NCBI RefSeq assembly: GCF_001512305.1
Contig: NZ_LNUT01000005.1
Coordinates: 1,337,774 to 1,401,773, forward strand
From: Arthrobacter sp. EPSL27
GTDB lineage: Bacteria > Actinomycetota > Actinomycetes > Actinomycetales > Micrococcaceae
Direction of reading: 5' to 3'
DNA: 64,000 nucleotides
The translations under genes and the position numbers were made by a program. This document shows, piece after piece, positions 15,181 to 23,124 of this stretch (within the stretch, counting starts at the first letter, position 1; each line of letters starts with the position of its first letter). A model generated the notes under the pieces. It was not told where the DNA came from. It was given only the letters and a program-made list of their open reading frames with translations, and made no database searches.

Positions 15181-15992
15181 AACTCCTAGTCATCAACCCC
15201 AACATCAGCGACGACGTCACCGCGCTGATCGAGGCGGAGGCACTGCGCTCCGCCTCCCCCGGCACCGAACTCGTGGTCCGGACCGCCGCGTACGGCGTCG
15301 AGTACATCGAAACCCGCTTCGAATCCCTGATCGCGGCGGGGGCCGTCGCCGAGATCGTCGCCGAGCACGCGGGGCCTGAACACGGGATCGACGCCGTCGT
15401 TGTGGCCGCCTTCGGGGACCCCGGGATGCCGGCGCTGAAGGAACTCACTGACGTCCCCGTCATCGGGATCACCGAGGCCGCCCTCTGCGCCGCCGCCCTG
15501 CAGGGCCACCGGTTCTCCATCATCGCCATCTCGGACCGGATCCGGCCCTGGTACCGCGACTGCGTGGAACGCTTCGGCCTCGGCGGGCGGCTCGCCTCCA
15601 TCCGCTCCATCAACGAGGCGCTTCACGGCATCGCCTCCGTGCAGCAGGATTTCAAGGCCACCCTGCTGGCCCTCAGCCACCAGGCCGTCGCCGAGGACGG
15701 GGCCGACGTCGTGATCCTCGCCGGGGCGCCGCTCGCCGGCCTGGCCCGGGAGCTCCGCGGGCAGATCGGCGTCCCGGTGGTGGACGGCATCTCCGCCGGC
15801 ATCCGGATGGCGGAAGCCGTGGCGGCCCTCGACTCCGGCCCGCACCGCGCCGGCGCCTTCGCGGCGCCCCCGGCCAAGGCCCGCCGCGGCCTCTCCGCCC
15901 ACCTGGACGCGGCCCTCACCGCGGCGCAGAACGCCACGCAAAACACAGCACACACCACGGCCCACGCCGGCCAACCAGCTACTTCTCTCTAG
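15177..15992 (+). CDS. Asp/Glu/hydantoin racemase-family protein lacking both catalytic cysteines
   Basis: 271 residues. The fold and most motifs match hydantoin/allantoin racemases: 'LLVINPNIS' at the start, 'FGDPGMPALKEL', 'PVIGITEAAL', and 'GVPVVDGISAGIRMAE'. Two cysteines normally do the proton transfer, in ACF-DPG and LGCAG contexts. Here the first is Ala78 ('VAAFGDPG') and the second is Gly183 ('LAGAPLAG'). The remaining cysteines (104, 129) are not at those places. A two-base racemase mechanism is therefore unlikely. The last ~45 residues are Ala/Thr-rich, with a His/Asn/Gln-rich end, and probably disordered. It starts inside the gntR stop codon (ATGA) and is followed by the hydantoinase after 10 bases. 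Confidence 0.85.
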   Translation: MKLLVINPNISDDVTALIEAEALRSASPGTELVVRTAAYGVEYIETRFESLIAAGAVAEIVAEHAGPEHGIDAVVVAAFGDPGMPALKELTDVPVIGITEAALCAAALQGHRFSIIAISDRIRPWYRDCVERFGLGGRLASIRSINEALHGIASVQQDFKATLLALSHQAVAEDGADVVILAGAPLAGLARELRGQIGVPVVDGISAGIRMAEAVAALDSGPHRAGAFAAPPAKARRGLSAHLDAALTAAQNATQNTAHTTAHAGQPATSL

Positions 15993-16002
15993 GAGGACAC
16001 CG

Positions 16003-17457
16003 ATGTCCGACACCCCAGAACTCGTCATCGCCAATGGCACCGTGGTCAACAGCTTCGGCCGCCAGCACGCCCACATCGTGGTCCGGGACGGCCGCATCGA
16101 ACGGCTCGCCAACGCCGCCGGGCCCGTCCCCGCCGCCACCCGCACCATCGACGCCGCCGGCATGCTGATCATCCCCGGCGGGGTCGACGGGCACTGCCAC
16201 GTCGCCCAGGTCACCGGCCGGTTCCGCACCCTCGACGACTACAAGACCACCTCCACCGCAGCGCTGTGGGGCGGCACCACCACCATCATCGACTTCGGCA
16301 TCCCCCGCGACGCCCGGGAAACCCCGCTCGCGGCCGTCCTGCACAAGAAGGAACTGGCCCGGGACGCCCGCTGCGACGTCGCCCTGCACGGCTCCGTCAT
16401 CACCTGGGACGAAACCGTGCCCTGGCAGCTGGAACAGCTCGCCGCCGAGGGCGTCCGGTCCGTCAAGATGTACACCACCAACCGCGGCACCACCATGGCG
16501 GACGGGGACACCATCCTGAAGGTCATGCGCGAGATGGTCCGCCTCGACGGCCTCACGTACATCCATGCCGAGCACGACCCCATCATCACGGACTGCACCA
16601 CGCAGCACGCGGACGACGGCCGGATCGGCGTCGAACACCTGCACCGCACCCGCCCCGAACTGGCCGAGGAAGTCTCCGTCAAGGAAACCCTGGCCATGGC
16701 CGAGTACACCGGCGCTCCCGTCTACTTTGTGCACCAGTCCACGCCCGGCGCCGTCGACCTGGTCAGCGGGGCCCGCAGCCGCGGCCAGGAGGCCTACTCC
16801 GAAACCTGCCCGCACTACCTGACCCTGGACGACACCGTCTACGGATCGCGGGTGCCGGAGTGGTACGCCTGCTGCCCGCCCATGCGCAGCCCGGAGACGG
16901 TGGCCGCGCTCCGGGAACGGCTGGCCGACGGGGCCATCCACACCGTCGCGTCCGACCACTCCTGCTACGACCTCACGCAGAAGCGGGAGCGCACGGACGA
17001 CATCCGCGAGATGCCGCACGGGCTCCCGGGCGTGGAAACCCGGATGCCCGTCACGTTCTCGGCCCTGATGGGCGCCTCCGCCGAGGCGCGCGTGGAGGAC
17101 TTCGTGGAAGTCTTCTCCGCCGGCCCGGCCCGCATCAACGCCCTGCCCGGCAAGGGCACCATCGCGCCCGGGTTCGATGCCGACCTGGTCGTCTTCGACC
17201 CGGCCGAGGAACGCACGGTCGACGGCGGCGCCCTCCACATGGGCACCGATTTCTCCCCGTTCGACGGCCGGAACCTCACCGGGTGGCCCGCCGTCGTCGT
17301 CTCCGCCGGACGCGTGGTGCTGGACCAGGGCGGGTTCCACGATCCCGGCCCCGTGGGCCGGTTCGTGCCCCGCCTCGGGTTCCGCGAACACCAGGAGTCC
17401 ACCGCGTCCGCCCTCATTCCCGCCGCCCAGGCCAGCGCCTCCCCGGCCGCCCGCTAG
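16003..17457 (+). CDS. Hydantoinase/dihydropyrimidinase-family amidohydrolase
   Basis: 484 residues, cyclic amidohydrolase family. Metal ligands: H64 and H66 in 'DGHCH', the carbamylated lysine K155 in 'VKMY', H188 in 'YIHAEHD', a further His in 'YFVHQS' and the Asp of 'ASDHS'. All are in place, so it should be an active dinuclear zinc hydrolase opening a hydantoin, dihydropyrimidine or related ring. It is distinct from AllB at 49001. AGGAGG site before the ATG. Neighbouring racemase-like and decarboxylase-like genes suggest that the ring-opened product is isomerised or decarboxylated, but the substrate is not known. Confidence 0.88.
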   Translation: MSDTPELVIANGTVVNSFGRQHAHIVVRDGRIERLANAAGPVPAATRTIDAAGMLIIPGGVDGHCHVAQVTGRFRTLDDYKTTSTAALWGGTTTIIDFGIPRDARETPLAAVLHKKELARDARCDVALHGSVITWDETVPWQLEQLAAEGVRSVKMYTTNRGTTMADGDTILKVMREMVRLDGLTYIHAEHDPIITDCTTQHADDGRIGVEHLHRTRPELAEEVSVKETLAMAEYTGAPVYFVHQSTPGAVDLVSGARSRGQEAYSETCPHYLTLDDTVYGSRVPEWYACCPPMRSPETVAALRERLADGAIHTVASDHSCYDLTQKRERTDDIREMPHGLPGVETRMPVTFSALMGASAEARVEDFVEVFSAGPARINALPGKGTIAPGFDADLVVFDPAEERTVDGGALHMGTDFSPFDGRNLTGWPAVVVSAGRVVLDQGGFHDPGPVGRFVPRLGFREHQESTASALIPAAQASASPAAR

Positions 17458-17465
17458 GAGTACCC

Positions 17466-18191
17466 ATGCCTTCCGCAACCCGTCCCACCCGCATCGGCAT
17501 GATTGTGCCGTCCTCCAACACCTGCCTCGAACCGCAGAGCTACCGGATCCTCGGCAGCCGCGACGACGTCACCATCCACTCCACCCGGATCCCGGTCACC
17601 CGGATCGCCCTGGACCAGTCCTCGGACAAGCAGTTCGACGCCGCCGTCATGCGTCAGGCCGCCGAACTGCTCGCCACGGCCGACGTGGACGTCATCGCCT
17701 GGAACGGCACCTCCGGATCCTGGCTCGGCGCCGACCACGACCGCCGGCTGGTCGCGGAGATCACGGACGCCACCGGCATCCCGGCCACCACCTCCACGCT
17801 GGCGTACCTGGAGGCGTTCCGGGCCTTCGGCACCGACCGCATCGGGCTCTTCACCCCCTACACCGGCGACGTCAACGAACAGATCATGGCGTCCTACCTC
17901 CGGGAGGGCATCAAGACCGTGGACCACCGGTTCCTGGGCCTCAGCGACAACGAATCCTTTGCCCGGGTCTCCGACGCCGAGATGCGGCCCGGGTCTTTGG
18001 AGCTTGCCGGGTCCGGCCCGGACGCCATCATTTACCTCTGCACCAACCTCTACGGTGCCAACATCACCGCCGAGGTCGAGGCGGCAACGGGCGTGCCCGT
18101 GCTGGACTCCGTGGCGGTGACGCTGTGGCACTGCCTCAGCATGGCGGGCGCGCCGCTGCTGGACCCGCGCTGGGGCCGGCTGCTCGCCTGA
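17466..18191 (+). CDS. Maleate isomerase/arylmalonate decarboxylase-like protein
   Basis: 241 residues, Asp/Glu racemase superfamily, maleate cis-trans isomerase branch: 'IVPSSNTCLEPQ' at 13-24 is the branch signature. Maleate isomerases use two cysteines. Here the first position is Gly81 in 'WNGTSGSW' and only the second, Cys192 in 'YLCTNLYG', is kept. One Gly plus one Cys is the arrangement of arylmalonate decarboxylase (Gly74/Cys188), a cofactor-free decarboxylase. I infer a one-cysteine decarboxylase or isomerase acting on a malonate- or maleate-like compound. ATG at 17466 with a TAGGAG site, 8 bases after the hydantoinase stop; last gene of the operon. Confidence 0.82.
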   Translation: MPSATRPTRIGMIVPSSNTCLEPQSYRILGSRDDVTIHSTRIPVTRIALDQSSDKQFDAAVMRQAAELLATADVDVIAWNGTSGSWLGADHDRRLVAEITDATGIPATTSTLAYLEAFRAFGTDRIGLFTPYTGDVNEQIMASYLREGIKTVDHRFLGLSDNESFARVSDAEMRPGSLELAGSGPDAIIYLCTNLYGANITAEVEAATGVPVLDSVAVTLWHCLSMAGAPLLDPRWGRLLA

Positions 18192-18233
18192 GCGGTGCGC
18201 CTGGCTGCCGGGCTCGTTCTGTGGTCCGGGTGG

Positions 18234-18632
18234 TCAGCCGTCCACCGTGTCAGCGTGGCGGTGGGCCACCTTCCACGCGCCGTCTTCCCGCCGGTACACC
18301 TGGGTGGCGCGCAGAGTGTAGGTGCGCGGCGTTCCATCGACGGAGGCGGCCGTGTGCTCCAGGCCTACGGTGTACGCCATGCCCCCCACGACGTCGTACG
18401 CCTGGAGCTCGAACGCGTAAGAGGTGCAGTCGGAGAAACTCTCGGCAAGGTAGCTGAAGAGTTCTTCCAGTTCCGCTTGCCCGAAGGAATTGCGCCATGC
18501 GCCGAGGACGCTGACGGGCTCGTTTCGTGACCAGATCGCCCGGCGCGGTGCCGCGTCGCCGTTGTGGAGGGCGAGTTCGGCCCCATACAGGGTGGTCTTG
18601 ACCCACAGAAGAAAATCGTCTCGGTCAGTCAT
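18234..18632 (-). CDS. SnoaL/NTF2-like protein
   Basis: 132 residues of the SnoaL_3/DUF4440 kind: an N-terminal helix, 'AELEELFSYLAESF', then strands 'SYAFELQAYDVVGGMAYTVGLEH' (in pieces) and the C-terminal 'LRATQVYRREDGAWKVAHRHAD' typical of NTF2-fold proteins. Function cannot be assigned; such proteins are often stress-related or small enzymes. TAGCTT ends 6 nt before the ATG with no Shine-Dalgarno site, so it is probably leaderless. It is convergent with the hydantoinase operon, which has no obvious terminator hairpin between. Confidence 0.82.
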   Translation of the reverse strand: MTDRDDFLLWVKTTLYGAELALHNGDAAPRRAIWSRNEPVSVLGAWRNSFGQAELEELFSYLAESFSDCTSYAFELQAYDVVGGMAYTVGLEHTAASVDGTPRTYTLRATQVYRREDGAWKVAHRHADTVDG

Positions 18633-18742
18633 CCTGTCAAGCTACCCGCGGCCACGCCGGCAGACAACGGTGCCCCGGGGAGGCCGGACAAGCGTAGGCA
18701 CCGATTGTGACTGCGCGGCCGACGGGGATGCGTCATCCTGCC

Positions 18743-18770
18743 TTGACGGGCTTTCGCCGGCCTCGATAAT
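18743..18770 (+). promoter_or_regulatory. Promoter of aceE
   Basis: TTGACG at 18743-18748, 16-bp spacer, GATAAT at 18765-18770. The leader would be about 68 nt and begins close to the palindrome at 18781. Confidence 0.6.
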
Positions 18771-18780
18771 CTCGAATTAT

Positions 18781-18793
18781 AGAAAAGTTTTCT
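18781..18793. promoter_or_regulatory. Palindrome AGAAAAGTTTTCT in the aceE leader
   Basis: A perfect 13-bp AT-rich palindrome about 10 bases after the -10 box in an otherwise GC-rich region. It is a candidate operator controlling pyruvate dehydrogenase; the regulator is unknown. Confidence 0.45.
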
Positions 18794-18844
18794 CACATAA
18801 TGAAAAACGCTACCTGCCATTCAACGACGAAAGAGAGGTTGGAC

Positions 18845-21598
18845 GTGGCTGCAGGAGAAGAGACCTCCCATATCCTCAGCGGGTTGACTAACCAGCTGCC
18901 TGATCGTGATCCGGAAGAGACCGCCGAGTGGCTGGAGTCCCTGGATGCTTTGATTCAGGATCAGGGCACGGAGCGTGCCCAGTACATTATGCGGAGCCTG
19001 CTTCAGCGGGCGGGTGCGCAGAGTGTGGGTGTTCCGATGGTGACCACCACGGATTACGTGAACACGATTCCGGTGGACCAGGAAGCGCCGTTCCCCGGGG
19101 ACGAGGAGATTGAGCGGAAGTACCGGGCGTGGCTGCGGTGGAACGCGGCGGTCATGGTGCACCGGGCGCAGCGCTCGGATATCGGCGTCGGCGGGCACAT
19201 CTCGACCTATGCCGGTGCTGCGACCCTGTATGAGGTCGGGTTCAACCACTTCTTCCGCGGCAAGGACGCTCCCGGCGGCGGGGACCAGGTCTTTTTCCAG
19301 GGCCACGCCTCCCCCGGCATGTACGCCCGGGCGTTTATGGAAGGCCGGTTGACCGAGGAGGACCTGGACGGGTTCCGGCAGGAGAAGTCCAAGGAAGGCC
19401 ACGCGCTGTCCTCGTACCCGCACCCGCGGCTGATGCCGGAGTTCTGGGAGTTCCCGACCGTGTCGATGGGCATCGGTCCGATGAACGCGATCTACCAGGC
19501 CCAGTCCAACCGGTACCTGCACAACCGGGGCCTGAAGGACACCTCGGACCAGCAGGTCTGGGCGTTCCTTGGTGACGGGGAAATGGACGAGCCCGAGTCC
19601 CGCGGCCTGCTCCAGCTGGCCGCGAACGACAAGCTCGACAACCTGAACTTCGTGATCAACTGCAACCTCCAGCGCCTGGACGGACCGGTCCGGGGCAACG
19701 GGAAGATCATGCAGGAACTCGAGGCGTTCTTCCGCGGCGCGGGCTGGAACGTGATCAAGGTCGTCTGGGGCCGGGAGTGGGATGACCTGCTCGCCAAGGA
19801 CGAGGACGGCTCGCTCGTGAAGATCATGAACGAAACCGTCGACGGGGACTACCAGACCTACAAGGCCGAGTCCGGCGCGTTCGTCCGCGAGCACTTCTTC
19901 GGGCAGACCCCGCAGACCAAGGAACTGGTCCAGGACCTCACCGATGACCAGATCTGGAACCTCAAGCGCGGCGGCCACGACTACAACAAGGTCTATGCCG
20001 CGTACAAGGCCGCGACCGAGTTCAAGGGCAAACCCACCGTCATCCTGGCCCACACGGTCAAGGGCTACGGCCTGGGCACCCACTTCGAGGGCCGCAACGC
20101 GACCCACCAGATGAAGAAACTCACCCTCGCGGACCTCAAAGCCTTCCGTGACCACCTCCGCATCCCCATCACCGATGACCAGCTCGAAGCGGACCCCTAC
20201 CGGCCCCCGTACTACCACCCCGGCCCGGACGCCCCCGAAATCCAGTACCTCATGGAACGCCGTAAAGCCCTCGGCGGCTTCGTCCCCGAACGCCGGGCGG
20301 CCCACGCCCCCGTGGAGCTGCCTGAGCCGAAAACCTTTGAGGTGGCCCGCCGCGGCTCCGGGAAGCAGAAGGCCGCCACCACCATGGCGTTTGTGCGCCT
20401 GCTCAAGGACCTGCTGCGGGACAAGAAGTTCGGCCACCGCATTGTCCCGATCGTGCCGGATGAATCGCGCACGTTCGGCATGGACGCGTTCTTCCCCTCC
20501 GCGAAGATCTACAACCCCGACGGCCAGGCCTATCTCTCGGTGGACCGGGACCTGGTGCTCGCCTACAAGGAATCCGCCCAGGGCCAGCTGATCCACCCGG
20601 GCATCAACGAGGCCGGCGCGGTGGCAGCGTTCACCGCGGCGGGCACGTCCTACGCCACGCACGGCGAACCGCTGATCCCGATCTACGTCTTCTACTCGAT
20701 GTTCGGCTTCCAGCGCACGGGCGATTCCTTCTGGGCCGCCGCGGACCAGATGACCCGCGGGTTCATCATCGGCGCCACCGCGGGCCGCACCACCCTCACC
20801 GGTGAAGGCCTGCAGCACGCCGACGGCCACTCCCCCATCCTGGCCGCCACCAACCCCGCCGTCGTCACCTACGACCCCGCCTACGGCTACGAAATGGGCC
20901 ACATCATCCGGGACGGGCTGGAGCGGATGTACGGTCCGGGTCCGGCCGACAACGACCCGGGCCGGAACCTGATGTACTACCTCACGGTCTACAACGAGCC
21001 CATCCTCCAGCCCGCCGAACCTGAGAACCTCGACGTCAACGGTGTGCTGAAGGGCATCTACCGGGTGTCGGCGTCGGACCTGGAAGGCCCCAAGAGCCAG
21101 ATCCTGGCCTCCGGCGTCTCCGTCCCCTGGGCCCTCGAGGCCCAGCGCGTCCTCGCCGAGGACTGGGGCGTCTCCGCCGACGTCTGGTCCGTCACGTCCT
21201 GGAACGAGCTCCGCCGGGACGGGCTGGCCGCCGAAGAGGAAGCCTTCCTCAACCCCGGCCAGCCCGCCCGCGTCCCGTTCGTCGCCCAGCAGCTGGCCGG
21301 GGCCACGGGCCCGATCGTGGCCGTGAGCGACTACATGAAGGCGGTGCCGGACCAGATCCGCCAGTTCCTGCCGCACCAGTTTGCCTCGCTCGGTGCGGAC
21401 GGGTTCGGGTTCTCCGACACCCGCGCCGCCGCCCGCCGCTTCTTCAAGAACGACACCCACTCGATTGTGGTGAAGACCCTGCAGCTGCTCGCGGCGAGGG
21501 GCGAGGTGGAGGAGGGCGCGCCGTCGTACGCCATGGACCGCTACAAGCTCCTGGACGTCACGGCCGGCACCACCGGGGGCGCGGGCGGCGACGCCTGA
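18845..21598 (+). CDS. aceE: Pyruvate dehydrogenase E1, homodimeric type
   Basis: 917 residues from the GTG at 18845, the usual AceE length. E1 decarboxylates pyruvate with thiamine diphosphate and acetylates the E2 lipoyl domain. Motifs: 'VGGHISTYAGAATLYEVGFNHFF' (in parts, about 130-150), the ThDP/Mg motif 'GDGEMDEPES' near 245 with the following 'NCNLQRLDGPVRGNG', and 'DRDLVLAYKESAQGQ' and 'GFQRTGDSFWAAADQ' in the second half. The GTG start has a GAGAGG site and fits the conserved N-terminus AAGEETSHIL; an ATG at 18800 would add 15 odd residues. It is a single gene with its own promoter. Confidence 0.95.
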   Translation: MAAGEETSHILSGLTNQLPDRDPEETAEWLESLDALIQDQGTERAQYIMRSLLQRAGAQSVGVPMVTTTDYVNTIPVDQEAPFPGDEEIERKYRAWLRWNAAVMVHRAQRSDIGVGGHISTYAGAATLYEVGFNHFFRGKDAPGGGDQVFFQGHASPGMYARAFMEGRLTEEDLDGFRQEKSKEGHALSSYPHPRLMPEFWEFPTVSMGIGPMNAIYQAQSNRYLHNRGLKDTSDQQVWAFLGDGEMDEPESRGLLQLAANDKLDNLNFVINCNLQRLDGPVRGNGKIMQELEAFFRGAGWNVIKVVWGREWDDLLAKDEDGSLVKIMNETVDGDYQTYKAESGAFVREHFFGQTPQTKELVQDLTDDQIWNLKRGGHDYNKVYAAYKAATEFKGKPTVILAHTVKGYGLGTHFEGRNATHQMKKLTLADLKAFRDHLRIPITDDQLEADPYRPPYYHPGPDAPEIQYLMERRKALGGFVPERRAAHAPVELPEPKTFEVARRGSGKQKAATTMAFVRLLKDLLRDKKFGHRIVPIVPDESRTFGMDAFFPSAKIYNPDGQAYLSVDRDLVLAYKESAQGQLIHPGINEAGAVAAFTAAGTSYATHGEPLIPIYVFYSMFGFQRTGDSFWAAADQMTRGFIIGATAGRTTLTGEGLQHADGHSPILAATNPAVVTYDPAYGYEMGHIIRDGLERMYGPGPADNDPGRNLMYYLTVYNEPILQPAEPENLDVNGVLKGIYRVSASDLEGPKSQILASGVSVPWALEAQRVLAEDWGVSADVWSVTSWNELRRDGLAAEEEAFLNPGQPARVPFVAQQLAGATGPIVAVSDYMKAVPDQIRQFLPHQFASLGADGFGFSDTRAAARRFFKNDTHSIVVKTLQLLAARGEVEEGAPSYAMDRYKLLDVTAGTTGGAGGDA

Positions 21599-21611
21599 CC
21601 CCGCCGAGTGC

Positions 21612-21654
21612 GCACTTCGCGGCAGTGTTCCCGCCCGGGACTGCCGTGAAGTGC
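21612..21654. terminator. Hairpin after aceE
   Basis: Arms 21612-21626 and 21640-21654 pair at 14 of 15 positions (GCACTTCGCGGCAGT), 13-nt loop, 13 bases after the aceE stop. No U-run. Confidence 0.7.
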
Positions 21655-21678
21655 CAACCCGGTGCATAGGCTGGGTCC

Positions 21679-22281
21679 ATGACGGACTCACAACCAACGA
21701 CGGCGGTGCTGCTCGCCGCGGGCGCGGGGACGCGGCTGGGGCTCGGGCCCAAGGCGCTGCTGCCGTTCCGCGGCCGCACCCTCGTTGAGGTACTGGCCGA
21801 CGTGCTGCTCGACGGCGGCTGCCGCGAGGTGGTGGCGGTGCTCGGCGCCGGCGCGGCTGAGGTCCGCGGCACCGCCGACCTCAGCCGGTGCCGCGTGATC
21901 GAGAACCCGGACTGGGCCGGCGGCATGGGCGGCTCGTTCCGGGCGGGGCTCGCCGCGGCCGCCCCGGGGGACCACGTGCTCATGGCCCTGGTGGACCAGC
22001 CCGGCCTGGCCCCGGAAACGGTGGCCCGGCTGATCGCGGCCCACCGGCCCGGCCGGGTGACCGCTGCGGCTTACCGCGGCCCGGACGGTATCCTCCGGCG
22101 GGGCCACCCGCTGCTCCTGGACGCCGGCCTCCGCGCCGGCGCTGCGGAGACGGCAACGGGCGACGCCGGCGCCCGGCACTTCCTGCAGGCCCACCCGGAC
22201 CTCATCGACCTGGTGGACTGCAGCGACCTCTCCGGCGGCGAGGACCTGGACACCAAGGACCAGCTGCACCTGCTCGACTGA
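21679..22281 (+). CDS. MobA/MocA-like NTP transferase
   Basis: 200 residues. The nucleotide-binding signature 'LLAAGAGTRLGLGPKALLPF' is at 11-30, with 'ALVDQPGLAPETVARLI' as the metal/acceptor motif. The family includes MocA and MobA, which attach CMP or GMP to molybdopterin; the large molybdenum xanthine dehydrogenase nearby would need such a cofactor, so a MocA-like role is reasonable but not proven. TAGGCT lies 6 nt before the ATG with no Shine-Dalgarno site; leaderless. Monocistronic. Confidence 0.82.
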   Translation: MTDSQPTTAVLLAAGAGTRLGLGPKALLPFRGRTLVEVLADVLLDGGCREVVAVLGAGAAEVRGTADLSRCRVIENPDWAGGMGGSFRAGLAAAAPGDHVLMALVDQPGLAPETVARLIAAHRPGRVTAAAYRGPDGILRRGHPLLLDAGLRAGAAETATGDAGARHFLQAHPDLIDLVDCSDLSGGEDLDTKDQLHLLD

Positions 22282-22345
22282 AGCCACCCCTCAACCAAAC
22301 TTGCTGGGTGTGCACCTTTCCCGGCCCGGATGGATCAGCTCACAG

Positions 22346-22540
22346 TTACTCCCGAGTCTGCGGCTCCACGGGGTCAGAGCCCCCTTCCGGAGTGCCCATG
22401 TCCGGGTCAATCGAGTTGGCTATGTCCGCAAGGTAAGAGTCCCTGGCCGAGACGTCGTCGGTCTGTCCCTTGATGTGTTGGCCGCCGTGAACAAACTGCT
22501 CGTCTGGGACCGGCTTCCCTGCTTTTTCTCCGTCACCCAT
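22346..22540 (-). CDS. Small hydrophilic protein
   Basis: 64 residues, charged, with 'KPVPDEQFVHGGQHIKGQTDD' in its first half and the acidic end 'DMGTPEGGSDPVEPQTRE'. No membrane segment or motif I recognise. The strong AAGGAAGG site upstream of the ATG and the start choice make it a real gene in my view. It overlaps the 3' part of the frame at 22420-22872, so one of the two gene ends there must be wrong or the genes truly overlap. Confidence 0.6.
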   Translation of the reverse strand: MGDGEKAGKPVPDEQFVHGGQHIKGQTDDVSARDSYLADIANSIDPDMGTPEGGSDPVEPQTRE

Positions 22541-22872
22541 ATTGACCTTCCTTGAAAGAATCTTGAATCCCTGATCGGTGGAACCCGTTCCGGCACTTCA
22601 GCCATGAGCCTAGCGTGATTTCGGGGCGACGACTGGGGTAGTGGCTTCCTGGGAGGGTGCATGACGACCTGCCGCGTCGTCCGCCGCCGCAGTTTAGGTC
22701 TCCTCGGGGTTCCGGTCCCATGCCTCCGCCCAATAACATGCGAATCCGTGCGCGGGGCTCTCAACCCTGCGCGGCGTTCAGAGCGAGCGAGACGGGCAAG
22801 CATGCCGCAGACAAACGTCATCCAAAGCACCGCAGTAAGAAGGACGACACCAATCAGGGTCAGAGAATCCAT
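22420..22872 (-). CDS. Single-pass membrane protein, doubtful C-terminal extent
   Basis: The start at 22872 is well supported: GGGAGGTC lies just upstream. The first ~35 residues form one membrane helix (DSLTLIGVVLLTAVLWMTF) with a basic cytoplasmic side (ARLARSERRAG). After about residue 40 the translation becomes Arg/Pro/His-rich and overlaps the antisense-free small gene at 22346-22540, so the true protein may end earlier through a frameshift or sequencing difference. A perfect 26-bp palindrome lies 58 bases upstream of the start. Confidence 0.4.
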   Translation of the reverse strand: MDSLTLIGVVLLTAVLWMTFVCGMLARLARSERRAGLRAPRTDSHVIGRRHGTGTPRRPKLRRRTTRQVVMHPPRKPLPQSSPRNHARLMAEVPERVPPIRDSRFFQGRSIWVTEKKQGSRSQTSSLFTAANTSRDRPTTSRPGTLTLRT

Positions 22873-22929
22873 CTGAGACCTCCCGGGATAGGCCGGCTGG
22901 AACGCCGCTGGCCCGTTCATTTCCATCAC

Positions 22930-22955
22930 TCATTCAAGGAGACCTCCTTGAATGA
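22930..22955. promoter_or_regulatory. 26-bp palindrome upstream of the small membrane gene
   Basis: TCATTCAAGGAG-AC-CTCCTTGAATGA: two perfect 12-bp arms around AC. It is AT-richer than its surroundings and sits in the promoter region of the minus-strand genes at 22872 and 22540. Candidate binding site for a dimeric regulator, or a hairpin hiding the AAGGAG it contains. Confidence 0.5.
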
Positions 22956-23124
22956 TGGCAGGTTTACCCTTCCTCGGGAAGCATCTCAACCCGGAATGGG
23001 TGCCCGAAGACCGTGCCAGTGCCATCGGGCGGCGGGGTGTCGAGTTGGCAGTTCGCGGCGGTGCCCTAAAAACCCCGCCGCGATCTGCTGTTTCTATGGC
23101 GTTCCGACGCCTAGAGTGAGCGGC

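Noticed and set aside
16266..17465. Extension of the decarboxylase-like gene upstream through the hydantoinase
   Set aside because: The frame is open but overlaps the hydantoinase in another frame; the ATG at 17466 has a proper ribosome site and family start.
18821..21697. Minus-strand open frame opposite aceE
   Set aside because: aceE is unambiguous on the plus strand; the opposite frame has no recognisable feature.
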